From Anaspis maculata (Eukaryota > Arthropoda > Insecta > Coleoptera > Scraptiidae), in contig OX421966.1 in NCBI GenBank assembly GCA_949128115.1, forward strand, positions 60,137,416 through 60,201,415: 64,000 bases of DNA, written 5' to 3'. Position numbers and translations under genes: made by a program. This document shows, in pieces, positions 12,460 to 23,009 of the stretch (its first letter is position 1; each line of letters begins with the position of its first letter). The notes below the pieces were generated by a model. The model had not been told where the DNA came from and did no database searches. It saw only the letters and a program-made list of their open reading frames with translations.

Positions 12460-13070
12460 GTCAGATTTTGACAGGTGACATTTGACAGCTGTCATCTGTC
12501 AGATTTTGACAGCTGTCACATTTGACAGGTGACTTTTGACAGCTGTCACATTTGACAGGTGACGTTTGACAGCTGTCACATTTGACAGGTGACGTTTGAC
12601 GGCTGTCAGATTTGACAGGTGACATTTGACAGCTGTCTAACTTGACAGGTGATGGCCGCCATGACAGTGGAGGGAGAGCGGGAAATTTGAATTAGACAGC
12701 TGTCTCAATTGACAATTGACAGCCGTCAGATGATGGCCGCCATGACGGTTGAGGAAAGAGCGGGAAATTTGAATTTGAAATCTGACGTATGTGATAGGTG
12801 ACAGCTGTCAGATTGACATTTGATACCTGTCAGATGATGGACGCCATGACAGTTGAGAAAAGAGCGGGACATTTGAATTTGAAAGGTGACGTACGTGACA
12901 GCTGACGTATGTGGCGGGTGACAGCTGTCAGATTGACATTTGACACCTGTCAGATGATGGCCGCCATGACAGTTGAGAAAAGAGCGGGAAATTTGGAATA
13001 GACAGGTGACAGGTTTTTGACAAATAGTTGATGATGGACGCCATGACAGTTTTCGGAACTGTGCTATCTT
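12460..13070. repeat. CTGTCA/TGACAG sub-repeats of the left arm
   Basis: The first part alternates CAGCTGTCA, TTTGACAGGTGA and CATTTGACAG in units of about 30 bp. It is followed by longer units of about 130 bp containing ATGGCCGCCATGACAGTTGA and GAGCGGGAAATTTGAATT. The mirror copy is at about 24600-25700. In fly foldback elements such arrays act as variable-length transposase-binding arms. Here that role is inference. Confidence 0.75.
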
Positions 13071-14076
13071 CAAGCCTCCGCTAGATAGAGCTGCCTACTA
13101 CAGGTTTCTAACTGTGATTTCCTCAAGCTTCCGCTAGATAAAGCCACTGGTATTAGAGGTTTCTAACTGTGATATCCGCAAGCCTCCGATAGATGGAACC
13201 ACCCGGAAGTTTGCTGTAAAAGAGCGGGAAATTTGAATTTCAAACAAATTGGTGATTCTGATAGGTACCTACAGCTAACTTGTTCGCCAACGCGGGTTTC
13301 TAACTGTGGTATCCTCAAGCCTCAGCTAGATGGAACCACTTCATATATCTGTCCGTTTGTTGTGAATGAGCAGGAAATTCAAATTCGGTAGGCCATAGAT
13401 ATAGGTGACATTTGACATATGCCTAATTCAAATCTGACGGGTGACAGATGATAGCCGCCATGATATTCAGAAAATGAGCGGGCATTTTGAAATAGACAAA
13501 TGACGTAGGTGACAAATGATTGATGATGATCGCCATGACAGTTTCGGAACTGTGCTATCCTCAAGTCTCCGCTAGATAGAGTTGCCTACTACAAGTTCCT
13601 GACTGTCAGATGATGGCCAGCATGACAGTTTAGAGAAGCGCGGAAAATTTGAATTTCAAAACAGAGAGCGAGAAGTTTGAATTTGACTCTCGCTTGATGG
13701 GGCAACCGGTATTACAGATTCCTAACTGTGATACTTACTTCCAAGCCTCCGCTAGTTTGAACCGCCTAATACGTCTGGCAGTTTGATTCAAATATCTTGG
13801 CGCTAAATTCAAAGATCCAAACTGCTAAAAATAGCTAGGATGTGTGGACAAGAATTTTGAATAGTGTCAGAATTCAATGATATCGATAATATATTTGAGA
13901 AGATTTTGCCTTTATCTAAATACATACCTACTAAGGTTTGCGTTATGACAGATTTAAGTTCTATACATCTGAAAACAAAAAAAAAACACGTTTATATCAC
14001 ACCCAGAAATTAGAATATATTTCTCACAAACTAAATAAACACTTATCATAATACATTCTTCATCATAATCGTGAAG

Positions 14077-14382
14077 TCAAATTTTGGCGATATCGATTAT
14101 TGCGCACAGAGATCCGCGAATGGTGATAATTTTCTTCACTTCCAGGTACATTTTGCCTCCGTGATGTGAATTGAAGTCCTCAATTGCAGCGTTATGGAAT
14201 ATTTCGCGATACCGTTTTGGTAGGTTGACTAAGAAGTCATCCAAATCTGCTACAACGGTGTCTCCATACCGTGTTGGGTTTCTTGATATTTTGTAGATTT
14301 TGTAATGGGTGCCTATTTCCAAAGTTGGTGGTTTAATGAACTCCTTCAAGGCACCAGCGCGGCCTAGTTCCTCGAAATTCAT
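14077..14382 (-). CDS. 101-aa foldback ORF, left-arm copy
   Basis: This is an intact ORF starting MNFEELGRAGALKEFI. It continues through GTHYKIYKISR, RYGDTVVADL, NLPKRYREIF and KMYLEVKKI motifs and ends IDIAKI. A twin with only five residue changes lies in the right arm at 23308-23613. The layout (a G-x-x-Y-K-I strand, a YGD turn, an LPKRY motif, a late MYLxVK strand) is reminiscent of an OB-fold nucleic-acid-binding protein, but that is inference from pattern only. An upstream in-frame extension of 30 codons exists in this copy but not beyond 6 codons in the other, so I start at MNFEEL. The frame ends about 100 bp from the nested element. Confidence 0.6.
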   Translation of the reverse strand: MNFEELGRAGALKEFIKPPTLEIGTHYKIYKISRNPTRYGDTVVADLDDFLVNLPKRYREIFHNAAIEDFNSHHGGKMYLEVKKIITIRGSLCAIIDIAKI

Positions 14383-15645
14383 AGTAAATCGAAACTTCAC
14401 GATTTTAAATTTTAAAACCAAAATTATTATTAACGATGGAACTTCACAATGGTTACTGTAGAGGAACTTCATTCAACCGAACTATTTATACTAGTCCACG
14501 ACCGTTTGATAATTTTATATGGTAGAGGTAGACATCTTTGATATAAAGCTGAGTTTTTGCAGAGACATTCGGAAGCATGTTCTTATTGACCAAAAAAAAA
14601 GTCCCCAAGTGTCCCGTTGGCGCTAGCCGAGTTATGGGGTGAAAACCGCCCCTAAAAGTGACACGGTGCTGGTTTTTCTCATTTTTCTGCCAAACGGTCA
14701 CTTGCACGTGAAATAAGTATAGGACTCAAAATATTCCCCACTAAAATCTGCATCGAAAAGATCTTATCAACCACATGCCTAGGTCCCACCCAATTCGCGT
14801 AAACAGCGGTTGAAGTGGGGGGTAGTTTCAAGCGCGTCACGAGAAATTTATGTAACGCTGTGTTTCAAGGTAGATATCTGATAAATGGCTGATCTGACAA
14901 AAAAACCGTTGGGGACGAAATTGTTCATTATTATGTTCTGCATACGATGCATGAGTTGTCAATCCCTTTGTAAAAAATTTTTTGGGCTATATCACGAAAA
15001 AGTGCTCTATATGCAATGCAGAAATTTCAAATAAATTGAAATTTTACAATCGCTTTTGATCCTAAAAGGCCGGTCTTTGACACTGGTCATCACTGATATA
15101 TTCTTAGTCGAATAAAAAAAGTCCCCGTGCATCCTTCCCACATTAACCAAGTTTTGAGGGAGTAAACCACCCTTAAAGTGACTTCCAACTGGTTTTTCTC
15201 AATTTTCGGCTAAACCGTTGCTAAAATGCAAAATTAGTAGGTGACCGAAAATATTTCTGAGTAAATTTTGCATCGAAAAGGTTGAATACACTAATCAGCT
15301 AACTCCCACCCAGCTCTTGCAATCACCGTTCGAAGTTCTACAAGTTCGAAGAGCGCGATCTAGACACCCGCTCCGACGCTGCTTAACAGCGGATATCTCA
15401 AAAACGGCTTGTTGTAGAATAAAAATGAAAGAGGTTCAATTTATAGGGCGAAACATGTATTATGAGGTGCGGGTAATGATTTTCAGTTTTACGGGTGATA
15501 TGAATGATTTTCAGCGGTTCCTAAATCGTCTCCCAAATAAGAAAAATTAAAAATTTCATGGTTATGTGCCTGTTAAACACAGATTTCTTCGCAACTGATC
15601 AATATATGAATTTTCAATTGCCCGTCGCTGAATTGGCAAGAAATT

Positions 15646-15828
15646 GTGCATCGAATGAAGTTTTGCCCATTTGGCTGGTCTTCACCTAAGCTGTGCAAAA
15701 CACGTACAAAATTTAGAGTAATTCCGAACACGCAGGGAAAATCTCGTATAACTCCGTCTATAGAAGCGTGTATCTCAAAACTGGCTGGTTTAACAGAAAA
15801 ATGCGCCGAGGAAGAATTGATAGAATGA
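15646..15828 (+). CDS. Short ORF in nested-element arm (60 aa)
   Basis: A 60-residue frame begins MHRMKFC and ends CAEEELIE. Its twin in the other arm (16734-16916, minus) differs at five residues and is also uninterrupted. An overlapping 64-residue frame is equally preserved at 15768-15962 and 16600-16794, so preservation may simply reflect recent arm homogenisation. I recognise no family and consider it doubtful as a gene. Confidence 0.2.
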   Translation: MHRMKFCPFGWSSPKLCKTRTKFRVIPNTQGKSRITPSIEACISKLAGLTEKCAEEELIE

Positions 15829-16038
15829 AGTGTCTTCTACAAGAAGCAGTCCTTGTTTCTTCTCTAACTGAAAAATTATATGAGCTACGCTCGTTTTTCA
15901 TAAGAGTCTCGAGGGAAATAAAGATTTCCGGCTGGGTTTTGCACAGTACCCTTTTACAATGAATTATCTATTTTTAAAATGTCCAGAACAATAATTTTTA
16001 TTTTGGGTATCACAAAAATGGTGACTAGCAATGTATAA

Positions 16039-16040
16039 TG

Positions 16041-16085
<45 letters not shown>

Positions 16086-16087
16086 GT
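16039..16087. repeat. (TAA)n microsatellite at the inner arm end
   Basis: A run of TAA triplets near the inner end of the left arm. Complementary (TTA)n runs lie at about 16350-16378 and 16471-16520, so the microsatellite is part of the palindrome and has expanded unequally. Confidence 0.85.
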
Positions 16088-16284
16088 AATGGTAACAACA
16101 CAAATTAAAAAAAAAAAACTGGTTTTCTCAAGTCCACCGAGTACAGCATCCAAGGCTGTAAAAAACAACATCTTTGGAATGTCATAATGTACACTGATTT
16201 TTCAAGAATAAGAACAATCATATTTGATTCGAAGGACGATGACGTAAACGTGTTATTGAAAAATCAGTGTAGGTACATTACTCA

Positions 16285-16333
16285 TTCAGCATTCAGCACA
16301 GTGCTGGAAGAGCAGCACTGTGCTGAATGCCGC
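16285..16333. repeat. Perfect hairpin in the nested element's loop
   Basis: CATTCAGCACAGTGCTG and CAGCACTGTGCTGAATG form a perfect 17-bp stem with a 6-base loop. It is enclosed by a wider pair, CACTGATTTTTCAA and TTGAAAAATCAGTG, at about 16192-16273. This is the spacer between the arms. Confidence 0.75.
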
Positions 16334-16733
16334 CTGGAAATAAAGTCAATTTATTATTATTATTATTATTATTATTATGACAATTCAAAGGCGGTTTTTT
16401 TCACAGCCTTTGGATGCTATACTCGGTGGACTTGAGAAAACCAGTTTTTTTTTCAATTTGTGTTGTTACCATTACTATCTATTATTATTATTATTGTTAT
16501 TATTATTGTTATTATTATTATCAAGATACATTGCTAGTCACCATTTTTGTGATACCCATAATGAAAATTATTGTTCTGGACATTTTAAAAATATATAATT
16601 CATTGTAAAAGGGCACTGTGCAAAACCCAGCCGGAAATCTTTATTTCCCTCGACACTCTTATGAAAAACGAGCGTAGCTCATATAATTTTCCAGTTAGAG
16701 AAGAAACAAGGACTGCTTCTTGTAGAAGACACT

Positions 16734-16916
16734 TCATTCTATCAATTCTTTCTCGGCGCACTTTTCTGTTAAACCAGCCAGTTTTGAGATACACGCTTCT
16801 ATAGACGGAGTTATACGAGATTTTCCCTGCGTGTTCGGAATTATCCTAAATTTTGTACGTGTTTTGCACCGCTTAAGTGAGGACCAGCCAAATGAGCAAA
16901 ACTTCATTCGATGCAC
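16734..16916 (-). CDS. Short ORF in nested-element arm (60 aa), mirror copy
   Basis: Mirror image of the frame at 15646-15828, ending CAEKELIE, with five substitutions and no stop. Its function is unrecognised and coding status is doubtful for the same reason. Confidence 0.2.
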   Translation of the reverse strand: MHRMKFCSFGWSSLKRCKTRTKFRIIPNTQGKSRITPSIEACISKLAGLTEKCAEKELIE

Positions 16917-18279
16917 AATTCCTTGCCAATTCAGCGATGGGCAATTTAAAATTTATATATTGATCAGTTGCGAAAAAATCCGTGCTCAACAGGCACATAA
17001 CCATGAAATTTTTAATTTTTCTTATTTGGGAGACGATTTAGGAACCGCTGAAACTCATTCATATCACCCGTAAAACTGAAAATCATTACCCGCACCTCAT
17101 AAAACATGTTTCGCCCTATAAATTAAACCTCATCCATTTTTATTCTACAACAAGCCGTTTTTGAGATATCCGCTGTTAAGCAGCGTCAGAGCGGGTGTCT
17201 AGATCGCGCTCTTCGAACTTGTAGAACTTCGAACGGTGATTGCAAGAGCTGGGTGGGAGTTAGCTGATTAGTGTATTCAACCTTTTCGATGCAAAATTGA
17301 CTCAGAAATATTTTCGGCCACCTACTAATTTTGCATTTTGAGCCACCGTTTAGCCGAAAATTGAGAAAAGCCAGTTGGAAGTCACTTTAAGGGTGGTTTA
17401 CCCCCTCAAAACTTGGTTAATGTGGAGAGGATGCACGGGGACTTTTTTTATTTGACTAAGAATATATCAGTGATGACCAGTGTCAAAGACCGGCCTTTTA
17501 GGATCAAAAGCGATTGTGAAATTTCAATTTATTTGAAATTTCTGCATTGCATATGGGGCACTTTTTCGTGATATAGCCCAAAAAATTTTTTCCAAAGGGA
17601 TTGACAACTCATGCATCGTATGCAGAACATAATATTGAACAATTTCGTCCCCAACGGTTTTTTGGTCAGATCAGCCATTTATCAGATATCTACCTTGAAA
17701 CACAGCGTTACATAAATTTCTCGTGACGCGCTTGAAACTACCCCCCACTTCAACCGCTGTTTACGCGAATTGGGTGTGACCTAGGCATGTGGTTGATAAG
17801 ACCTTTTCGATGCAGATTTTAGTGCGGAATATTTTGAGTCCTATACTTATTTTACGTGCAAGTGACCGTTTGGCAGAAAAATAAGAAAAACCAGCACCGT
17901 GTCACTTTTAGGGGCGGTTTTCACCCCATAACTCGGTTAGCGCCAACGGGACACTTGGGGACTTTTTTTTGGTCAATAATAACATGCTTCCGAATGTCTC
18001 TGCAAAAACTCAGCTTTATATCAAAGATGTCTACCTCATTTCAAATCGGTCCTGGACTAATACCAGCACTATTTCTGCCTCATTACACGCAGGCCAAAAT
18101 CGTAATTCTCAATAAACCTGACTAGTTATTTTGTGCCTACTTTTGTTTGATGAAAAAGAATTCAAACCTTATCAAAGTTTGAGGAATAACGTTTTTCTGT
18201 TTCTGCATGTTTTTGTAGGTAGGTAGGTAGGTTATATCTACTGGTTATTTAATTCAAATAACAACGACTCAAATGTTTC

Positions 18280-18450
18280 GTCAATGCGGGTTTCTGTGAT
18301 ATCCTCAAGCCGCCGCTAGATGGAACCACCTCATGTATCTGTCTGTTTGTTGTAAATGAGCGGGAAATTTGAATTCGATAGATAAAGGTGAATTAAATTC
18401 GTGATTCTGCAAGTAGGTACCTACAACTAACTTGTCCACCAATGCGATAT
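18280..18450. repeat. Displaced copy of a left-arm sub-repeat
   Basis: This segment repeats the GCGGGTTTCTaaCTGTG, CTAGATGGAACCACCTCAT and GAGCGGGAAATTTGAATTCG sequence found near 13295-13400, in the same orientation. It sits just beyond where the left arm stops matching the right arm, so it is an internal duplication of arm material. Confidence 0.55.
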
Positions 18451-18612
18451 TGCAAGGACGTTTTTTTTTGTTGCATTATAATAAAAAACGGATAAACTTT
18501 TCACATTTTTACTAAAAATCATCATCTATTCAGTTAGGTATTGTAGTTACAAATAATTATTTATCCTAATATACAGAGTTTACGCTGTGAAAATATGTGC
18601 AAAAGACCAACT

Positions 18613-18906
18613 TTAATTGATAGATTTGAAAAATTTCTCCAAAATATCTAGTAATTTCAGGAGCTCATCATATTTCTCAGAAATTAAATTCCATTCACTT
18701 TTGACCAGAGAAATTTCTGGATATAGCCCGACAGAGAAATAAATGACGTGAAGTTCTTGTTCTTTCCGAAATTCAACTACTTTTCGACGTCCACTTCCAT
18801 CAAAGTCAATATTTATGAATGGTAGGTTTTCAGTTGCTGGTATTGGAACGGCATTAGTGTTGAGAAAACCGTCGATTTTTGTTTTGCAGCCTGATGTTTC
18901 GATATT
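18613..18906 (-). pseudogene. SEWN-type ORF fragment, loop copy 1
   Basis: An open frame of about 97 codons has no usable ATG. It reads NIETSGCKTKIDGFLNTN at its upstream end and finishes LVKSEWNLISEKYDELLKLL followed by a short tail and TAA. The KSEWNxISEKYDExLKLLD core is shared with 18995-19300. Upstream of a run of nine T residues (coding strand) the frame is closed by stops, so it is either a terminal exon or a broken gene. The motif order loosely recalls the C-terminal strand-helix unit of PC4-type ssDNA-binding proteins (a GI-like strand then W in a helix). That is a weak inference. Confidence 0.45.
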
Positions 18907-18994
18907 AAAAAAAAAGGCATTAGCTTAGAACTATTTCCCAAAACTTTCGGACCATACGTTATTTCAATTACAAAATAAACATCATTTCTTCCAT

Positions 18995-19300
18995 TCAGAT
19001 TTGACCGAGAATTTGACGTTGAGTAATAGATTTGGAAACATCCCCTAAACTATCCAACAATTTCAAAATTTCATCATATTTTTCGGAAATGTAGTTCCAT
19101 TCACTTCTTACCATTGAAATATTTGTTGGGTAAAAATGTTTATGGTGCCTGGTAGAGCTTTTCTTCAGCTGTAAGACGTTGTGCCGACTTACGGCATCAT
19201 TGACTTTGTCCATGATCCACAGGATACCAAAGGAAGGAGTGTCAAAAGTGTTAATTTTTGAACTTCGTGGAACTTTTCGTGGAACTTTTTTAGGAAACAT
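18995..19300 (-). CDS. SEWN-type small ORF, loop copy 2 (101 aa)
   Basis: The frame starts MFPKKVPRKVPRSSKIN and contains FDTPSFGILWIMDKVNDAV, then LQLKKSSTRHH, YPTNISMVRSEWNYISEKYD and EILKLLDSL, ending ILGQI. The start is lysine/arginine-rich. The SEWNYISEKYD block is shared with 18613-18906 and with a broken copy at about 22740-22920. The SSKI...FDTPSFGIL...KVN block is recognisable in a decayed copy at 62330-62485 outside this element. This is therefore a repeat-encoded protein family that also occurs elsewhere. I do not recognise a named family. Confidence 0.5.
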   Translation of the reverse strand: MFPKKVPRKVPRSSKINTFDTPSFGILWIMDKVNDAVSRHNVLQLKKSSTRHHKHFYPTNISMVRSEWNYISEKYDEILKLLDSLGDVSKSITQRQILGQI

Positions 19301-19604
19301 TAAGGTTTTTTTTCCTCTTCAGTTTCAGAAAGCGGATATCAATATCTCGAAACGGTTTTTGACTTTTGATCGTATTTTGTTTTTTCAAAGAGTTCTTGAT
19401 TTTTTTTTGTGAAATTTGGAATTTTTGATACAGAATTTGCTAGACTGTTGGCTCTTTCTTGAAAATTCACAAAAAACGTATACTATTGCTGGATGGATTA
19501 CACCATGAGAAAATTTTACCTTATGGGACCCCAGAAGAGGTTATCCTTTGGACCTCTTCAGAGGAGACACCCAATAAAGCATGCTGCGACATCACATCGA
19601 CACT

Positions 19605-19985
19605 GTGTCCCATTTTGTGTCCAAATGTATAAGCAGTGTCCCACTGTCCAATTATGTGTCCCAATTTACAAGGAGTGTCCCACTGTCCCATTATGTGTCC
19701 CAATTTATAAGCAGTGTCCCACTGTCCCATTATGTGTCCCAATTCATAAGCAGTGTCCCACTGTCCCATCATGTGTCCCAATTTATAAGCAGTGTCCCAC
19801 TGTCCCAATATGTGTCCAAATTTATGAGCAGTGTCCCACTGTCCCATCATGTGTCCCAATTTATGAGCAGTGTCCCACTGTCCCATTTTGTGTCTCAATG
19901 TATAAGCAGTGTCCCACTGTCCCAATATGTGTCCCAATTTATAAGCAGTGTCCCACTGTCCCATCATGTGTCCCAATTTCTTGAG
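19605..19985 (+). repeat. 39-bp satellite, block 1
   Basis: About ten copies of a 39-bp unit containing GTGTCCCACTGTCCCAT and TGTGTCCCAATTTATAAGCA. Because 39 is a multiple of 3 and the unit lacks stops in several frames, it gives long 13-residue periodic frames on both strands. These are repeat artefacts. Confidence 0.9.
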
Positions 19986-19989
19986 AAAT

Positions 19990-20620
19990 AGATTTCTGAG
20001 CAAAAACAGGGCGATTTTTAATTCGAGGGGAACATCTGAGACATGAGTTGCCAAATTTTTATCTTCATTGCATTCTCTTCCCAATGAAGACAATTTTTGA
20101 AAAGGATTAGAGGGTGATTTAGGCAATTTGAAATTATTTTTGCATATAGGAAGTTTTCATACTTTCAATTTGATGTATCACAAGGTAGATAATTTATTGC
20201 TATTAGAATTAAAGTAGGCTAGGACGGGGCCGAAAGGGTTGAAAATAAAACTGTGACAACATGCCACCCTCGAAATAAGAACCGACCTGTTTTCGTTTAA
20301 AAATATTTTTTCCAAGAATCAGGATAGTTGATAGGATCGAGAAAAGCTTTCCTTTGATTAAGGATGAGAGAATTTTTGCAAGGGTTGGGAGGTGACTTGA
20401 AAAATTTAAAATTTGTTTGTCAGAAAGAGAATTCTATTATCTTCAGTTTGATGCGTCACAAGTTAGGTAATGCTATTTGACATTTTAAAGTTTTTTTCTG
20501 TTGGGTCGTCTCTTTCAACAATTTCAATAACGTTTTGATTGATGTATGATATTATTTCATCATAGCTAAAACTCTTGTATGAGAAACAGTTGAAATTGAA
20601 AACTTCGCCCAAAGTTGCTC
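19990..20620. mobile_element. Family B relic between satellite blocks
   Basis: It shares GAGCAAAAACAGGGCGATTTTTA, AACATCTGAGACA and TTGATGTATCACAAG with the element at 7549-8539, but is diverged and lacks a clear opposite tip. It separates satellite blocks 1 and 2. Confidence 0.5.
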
Positions 20621-20629
20621 AATTTTCAA

Positions 20630-21960
20630 TGTATTCATAAGCAGTGTCCCACTGTCCCATTATGTGTCCCAATTCACAAGCAGTGTCCCACTGTCCCATT
20701 ATGTGTCTCAAGTTACAAGCAGTGTCCCACTGTCCCATTATGTGTCCCAATGCACAAGCAGTGTCCCACTGTCCCATCATGTGTCCCAATTTATAAGCAG
20801 TGTCCCACTGTCCCATTATGTGTCCCAATTTACCACTGTCTCATTATGTATCTCAATGTATAAGCAGTGTCCCACTGTCCCATTATGTGTCCCAATGTAT
20901 AAGCAGTGTCCCACTGTCCCATTATGTGTCCCAATTCATAAGCAGTGTCCCACTGTCCCATTATGTGTCCCAATTTACAAGCAGTGTCCCACTGTCTCAT
21001 TATGTGTCCTAATTTACAAGCAGAGTCCCAGTGTCCCATTATGTGTCCCAATTCACAAGCAGTGTCCCACTGTCCCATCATGTGTCCCCATTTATAAGCA
21101 GTGTCCCACTGTCCCATTATGTGTCCCAATTCATAAGCAGTGTCCCACTGTCCGATTATGTGTCCCAATTTATAAGCAGTGTCCCACTGCCCCATTATTT
21201 GTCCCAATTTACCACTGTCTCATTATGTGTCCCAATGTATAAGCAGTGTCTCACTGTCCCATTATGTGTCCCAATGTATAAGCAGTGTCCCACTGTCCCA
21301 TTATGTGTCCCAATTCATAAGCAGTGTCCCACTGTCCCATTATGTGTCCCAATTTACAAGCAGTGTCCCACTGTCCCATTATGTGTCCCAATGTATAAGC
21401 AGTGTCCCACTGTCCCATTATGTGTCCCAATTCACAAGCAGTGTCCCACTGTCCCATTATGTGTCCCAATTCACAAGCAGTTTCCCACTGTCCCATCATG
21501 TGTCCCAATTCATAAGAAGTGGCCCACTGTCCCATTATGTGTCCCAATTCATAAGCAGTGTCCCACTGTCCCATTATGTGTCCCAATTCATAAGCAGTGT
21601 CCCACTGTCCCATTTTGTGTTCCAAGGTAGAAGCAGTGTCCCACTGTCCCATCTTGTGTCTCAATGAATGTATTTAGCAGTGTCCCACTGTTCCACTTTG
21701 TGTCTTACTGTCCCATTTTGTGTCCCACTCTCCCATTTTGTGTCCCAATTTACAAGCAGTGTCCCACTGTCCTATTTTGTGTCCCAGTTTATAAGCAGTG
21801 TCCCACTGTCCCATTTTGTGTCCCAATTTACAAGCAGTGTCCCACTGTCCCATCATGTGTTCCAATTCATAAGCAGTGTCCCAATGTATAAGCAGTGTCC
21901 CACTGTCTCATTATGTGTCCCAATTTATAAGCAGTGTCCCACTGTCCCATTTGTATCCCA
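20630..21960 (+). repeat. 39-bp satellite, block 2
   Basis: About 33 copies of the same 39-bp unit in the same orientation as block 1. They have point changes and a few truncated units (near 20830 and 21210, each beginning after TTACCACTGTCTCATTATG). The two truncated junctions are alike, pointing to a higher-order duplication of about 380 bp within the block. Confidence 0.9.
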
Positions 21961-22017
21961 ATGTTATGTTGATAGCTGTGTTGGAAAAAATAAGATAACA
22001 GTTTTCATAATCAAAAT

Positions 22018-22203
22018 TTATTTCAATTTAGGAATTTTATGACCATAAGGTAATGAAGTATGATCTTCAAAAAATTTACGCTTCGTAGAGTTGGGTCTGT
22101 ACATCTTTGATTGACGCTTAGTAAGAACTTCGTGAAGTTTGTTCCTGCAAATATTTCCGGACATAACGTAAATCGGCTTTGACTGATCTAGAACCGCTTT
22201 TAA
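22018..22203 (-). CDS. C-terminal exon-like fragment with polyA signal
   Basis: On the minus strand a non-repetitive frame emerges from the satellite at SLKAVLDQSKPIYVMSG. It continues ICRNKLHEVLTKRQSKMYRP, is basic (STKRKFFEDH), and ends PYGHKIPKLK with a stop that overlaps an AATAAA signal. The composition and terminal signal look like a genuine 3' end of a gene carried by the loop. The upstream part is missing and replaced by satellite. The family is not recognised. Confidence 0.4.
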   Translation of the reverse strand, partial: LKAVLDQSKPIYVMSGNICRNKLHEVLTKRQSKMYRPNSTKRKFFEDHTSLPYGHKIPKLK

Positions 22204-22625
22204 TGAGACAGTGAGACACAAAATGGGACAGTGGGACACAAAATTGGACAGTGGGACAGTGGGACACTACTTATACAGTGAGACACAATTGGGACATGGG
22301 ACACTGTTATTGGGACACAAAATGGGACAGTGGGACACTGCTTATACATTGAGACACAAAAAGTGACAGTGGGACTCTGCTTATGAATTGGGACACATAA
22401 TGGGACAGTGGGACATTGTTCATACATTGGACACAAAGTGGGACAGTGGGACACAAAATGGGACAGTGGGACACAAAATGGGACAGTGGGAGACTGCTTA
22501 TACATTGGGACACATAGTGGGACACAAAATGGGACAGTGGGACACCAAATGGGACAGTGGGACACTGCTTATGAATTGGGACACATAATGGGACAGTGGG
22601 ACACTGCTTATAAATTGTCTGGGAT
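22203..22625 (-). repeat. 39-bp satellite, block 3 (inverted)
   Basis: About ten irregular copies of the same unit in reverse orientation (GGGACAGTGGGACAC, CTGCTTATAAATTGGGACAC), several shortened to the GGGACAGTGGGACACAAAAT half. It faces block 2 across about 240 bp, so the satellite itself forms a large inverted repeat inside the loop. Confidence 0.9.
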
Positions 22626-22729
22626 ACGACACTCTTAAACAGCAAGGATGGTGTAGACCACAGAGTACTGAACTCGATATTGTGAAGGATGGACATTTTG
22701 GTGGTTGTTCACCATTTTCCAATTTAATT

Positions 22730-22920
22730 GGCTTTGCAGGAGCTTCAGAACCAATACTTTGCTGTTGGATACCCAACAAATATTTCAATTGTTAGAAGTG
22801 AATGGAACTACATTTCCGAAAAATATGATTGATTGGATTTGTTGTTGTTGGAAATTGTTGAATATTTTAGAAGATGTTTCCAAATCTATTGCTTAGTCAA
22901 ATCCAGATAGAAGGAATAAA
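22730..22920 (+). pseudogene. SEWN-type ORF, broken loop copy 3
   Basis: On the plus strand the sequence reads YPTNISIVRSEWNYISEKYD and then hits a stop. The downstream nucleotides still resemble 18995-19300 but are frameshifted. It is the mirror-side counterpart of the minus-strand copies, so the inverted repeat once extended further into the loop. Confidence 0.55.
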
Positions 22921-23009
22921 TGTTTAATTCGTAATTAGAATGTAATACACAGAACCTTATTTTTTTTCTAATAAACAAAAACCTCATGTTAAACATTTCA
23001 GTCGTTTTT

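Larger units (their letters stand above)
14491..18059. mobile_element. Nested foldback element (3.57 kb)
   Basis: The tips are CTAGTCCACGACCG on the left and the reverse complement of TTAGTCCAGGACCG on the right. The arms are 14491 to about 16170 and about 16390-18059, nearly perfect reverse complements of about 1.65 kb. It sits in the left arm of the 13.4 kb element. The uninterrupted right arm (near 23200-23215) gives the empty site, implying a short duplication of 3-5 bp (TTATA/TAATA). A relic of the same family lies at about 61140-61250. No transposase was recognised. Confidence 0.8.

Noticed and set aside
12661..13075. Kozak-like GCCGCCATGACAG repeats as translation starts
   Set aside because: They are periodic parts of the foldback arm and lead into repeat-derived frames only.
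19493..22696. Long periodic reading frames (13-residue repeats such as ISSVPLSHYVSQF and GQWDTAYKLGHIM)
   Set aside because: They come from the 39-bp satellite, whose period is divisible by three and which is stop-free in several frames on both strands. There is no start, codon bias or unique domain.
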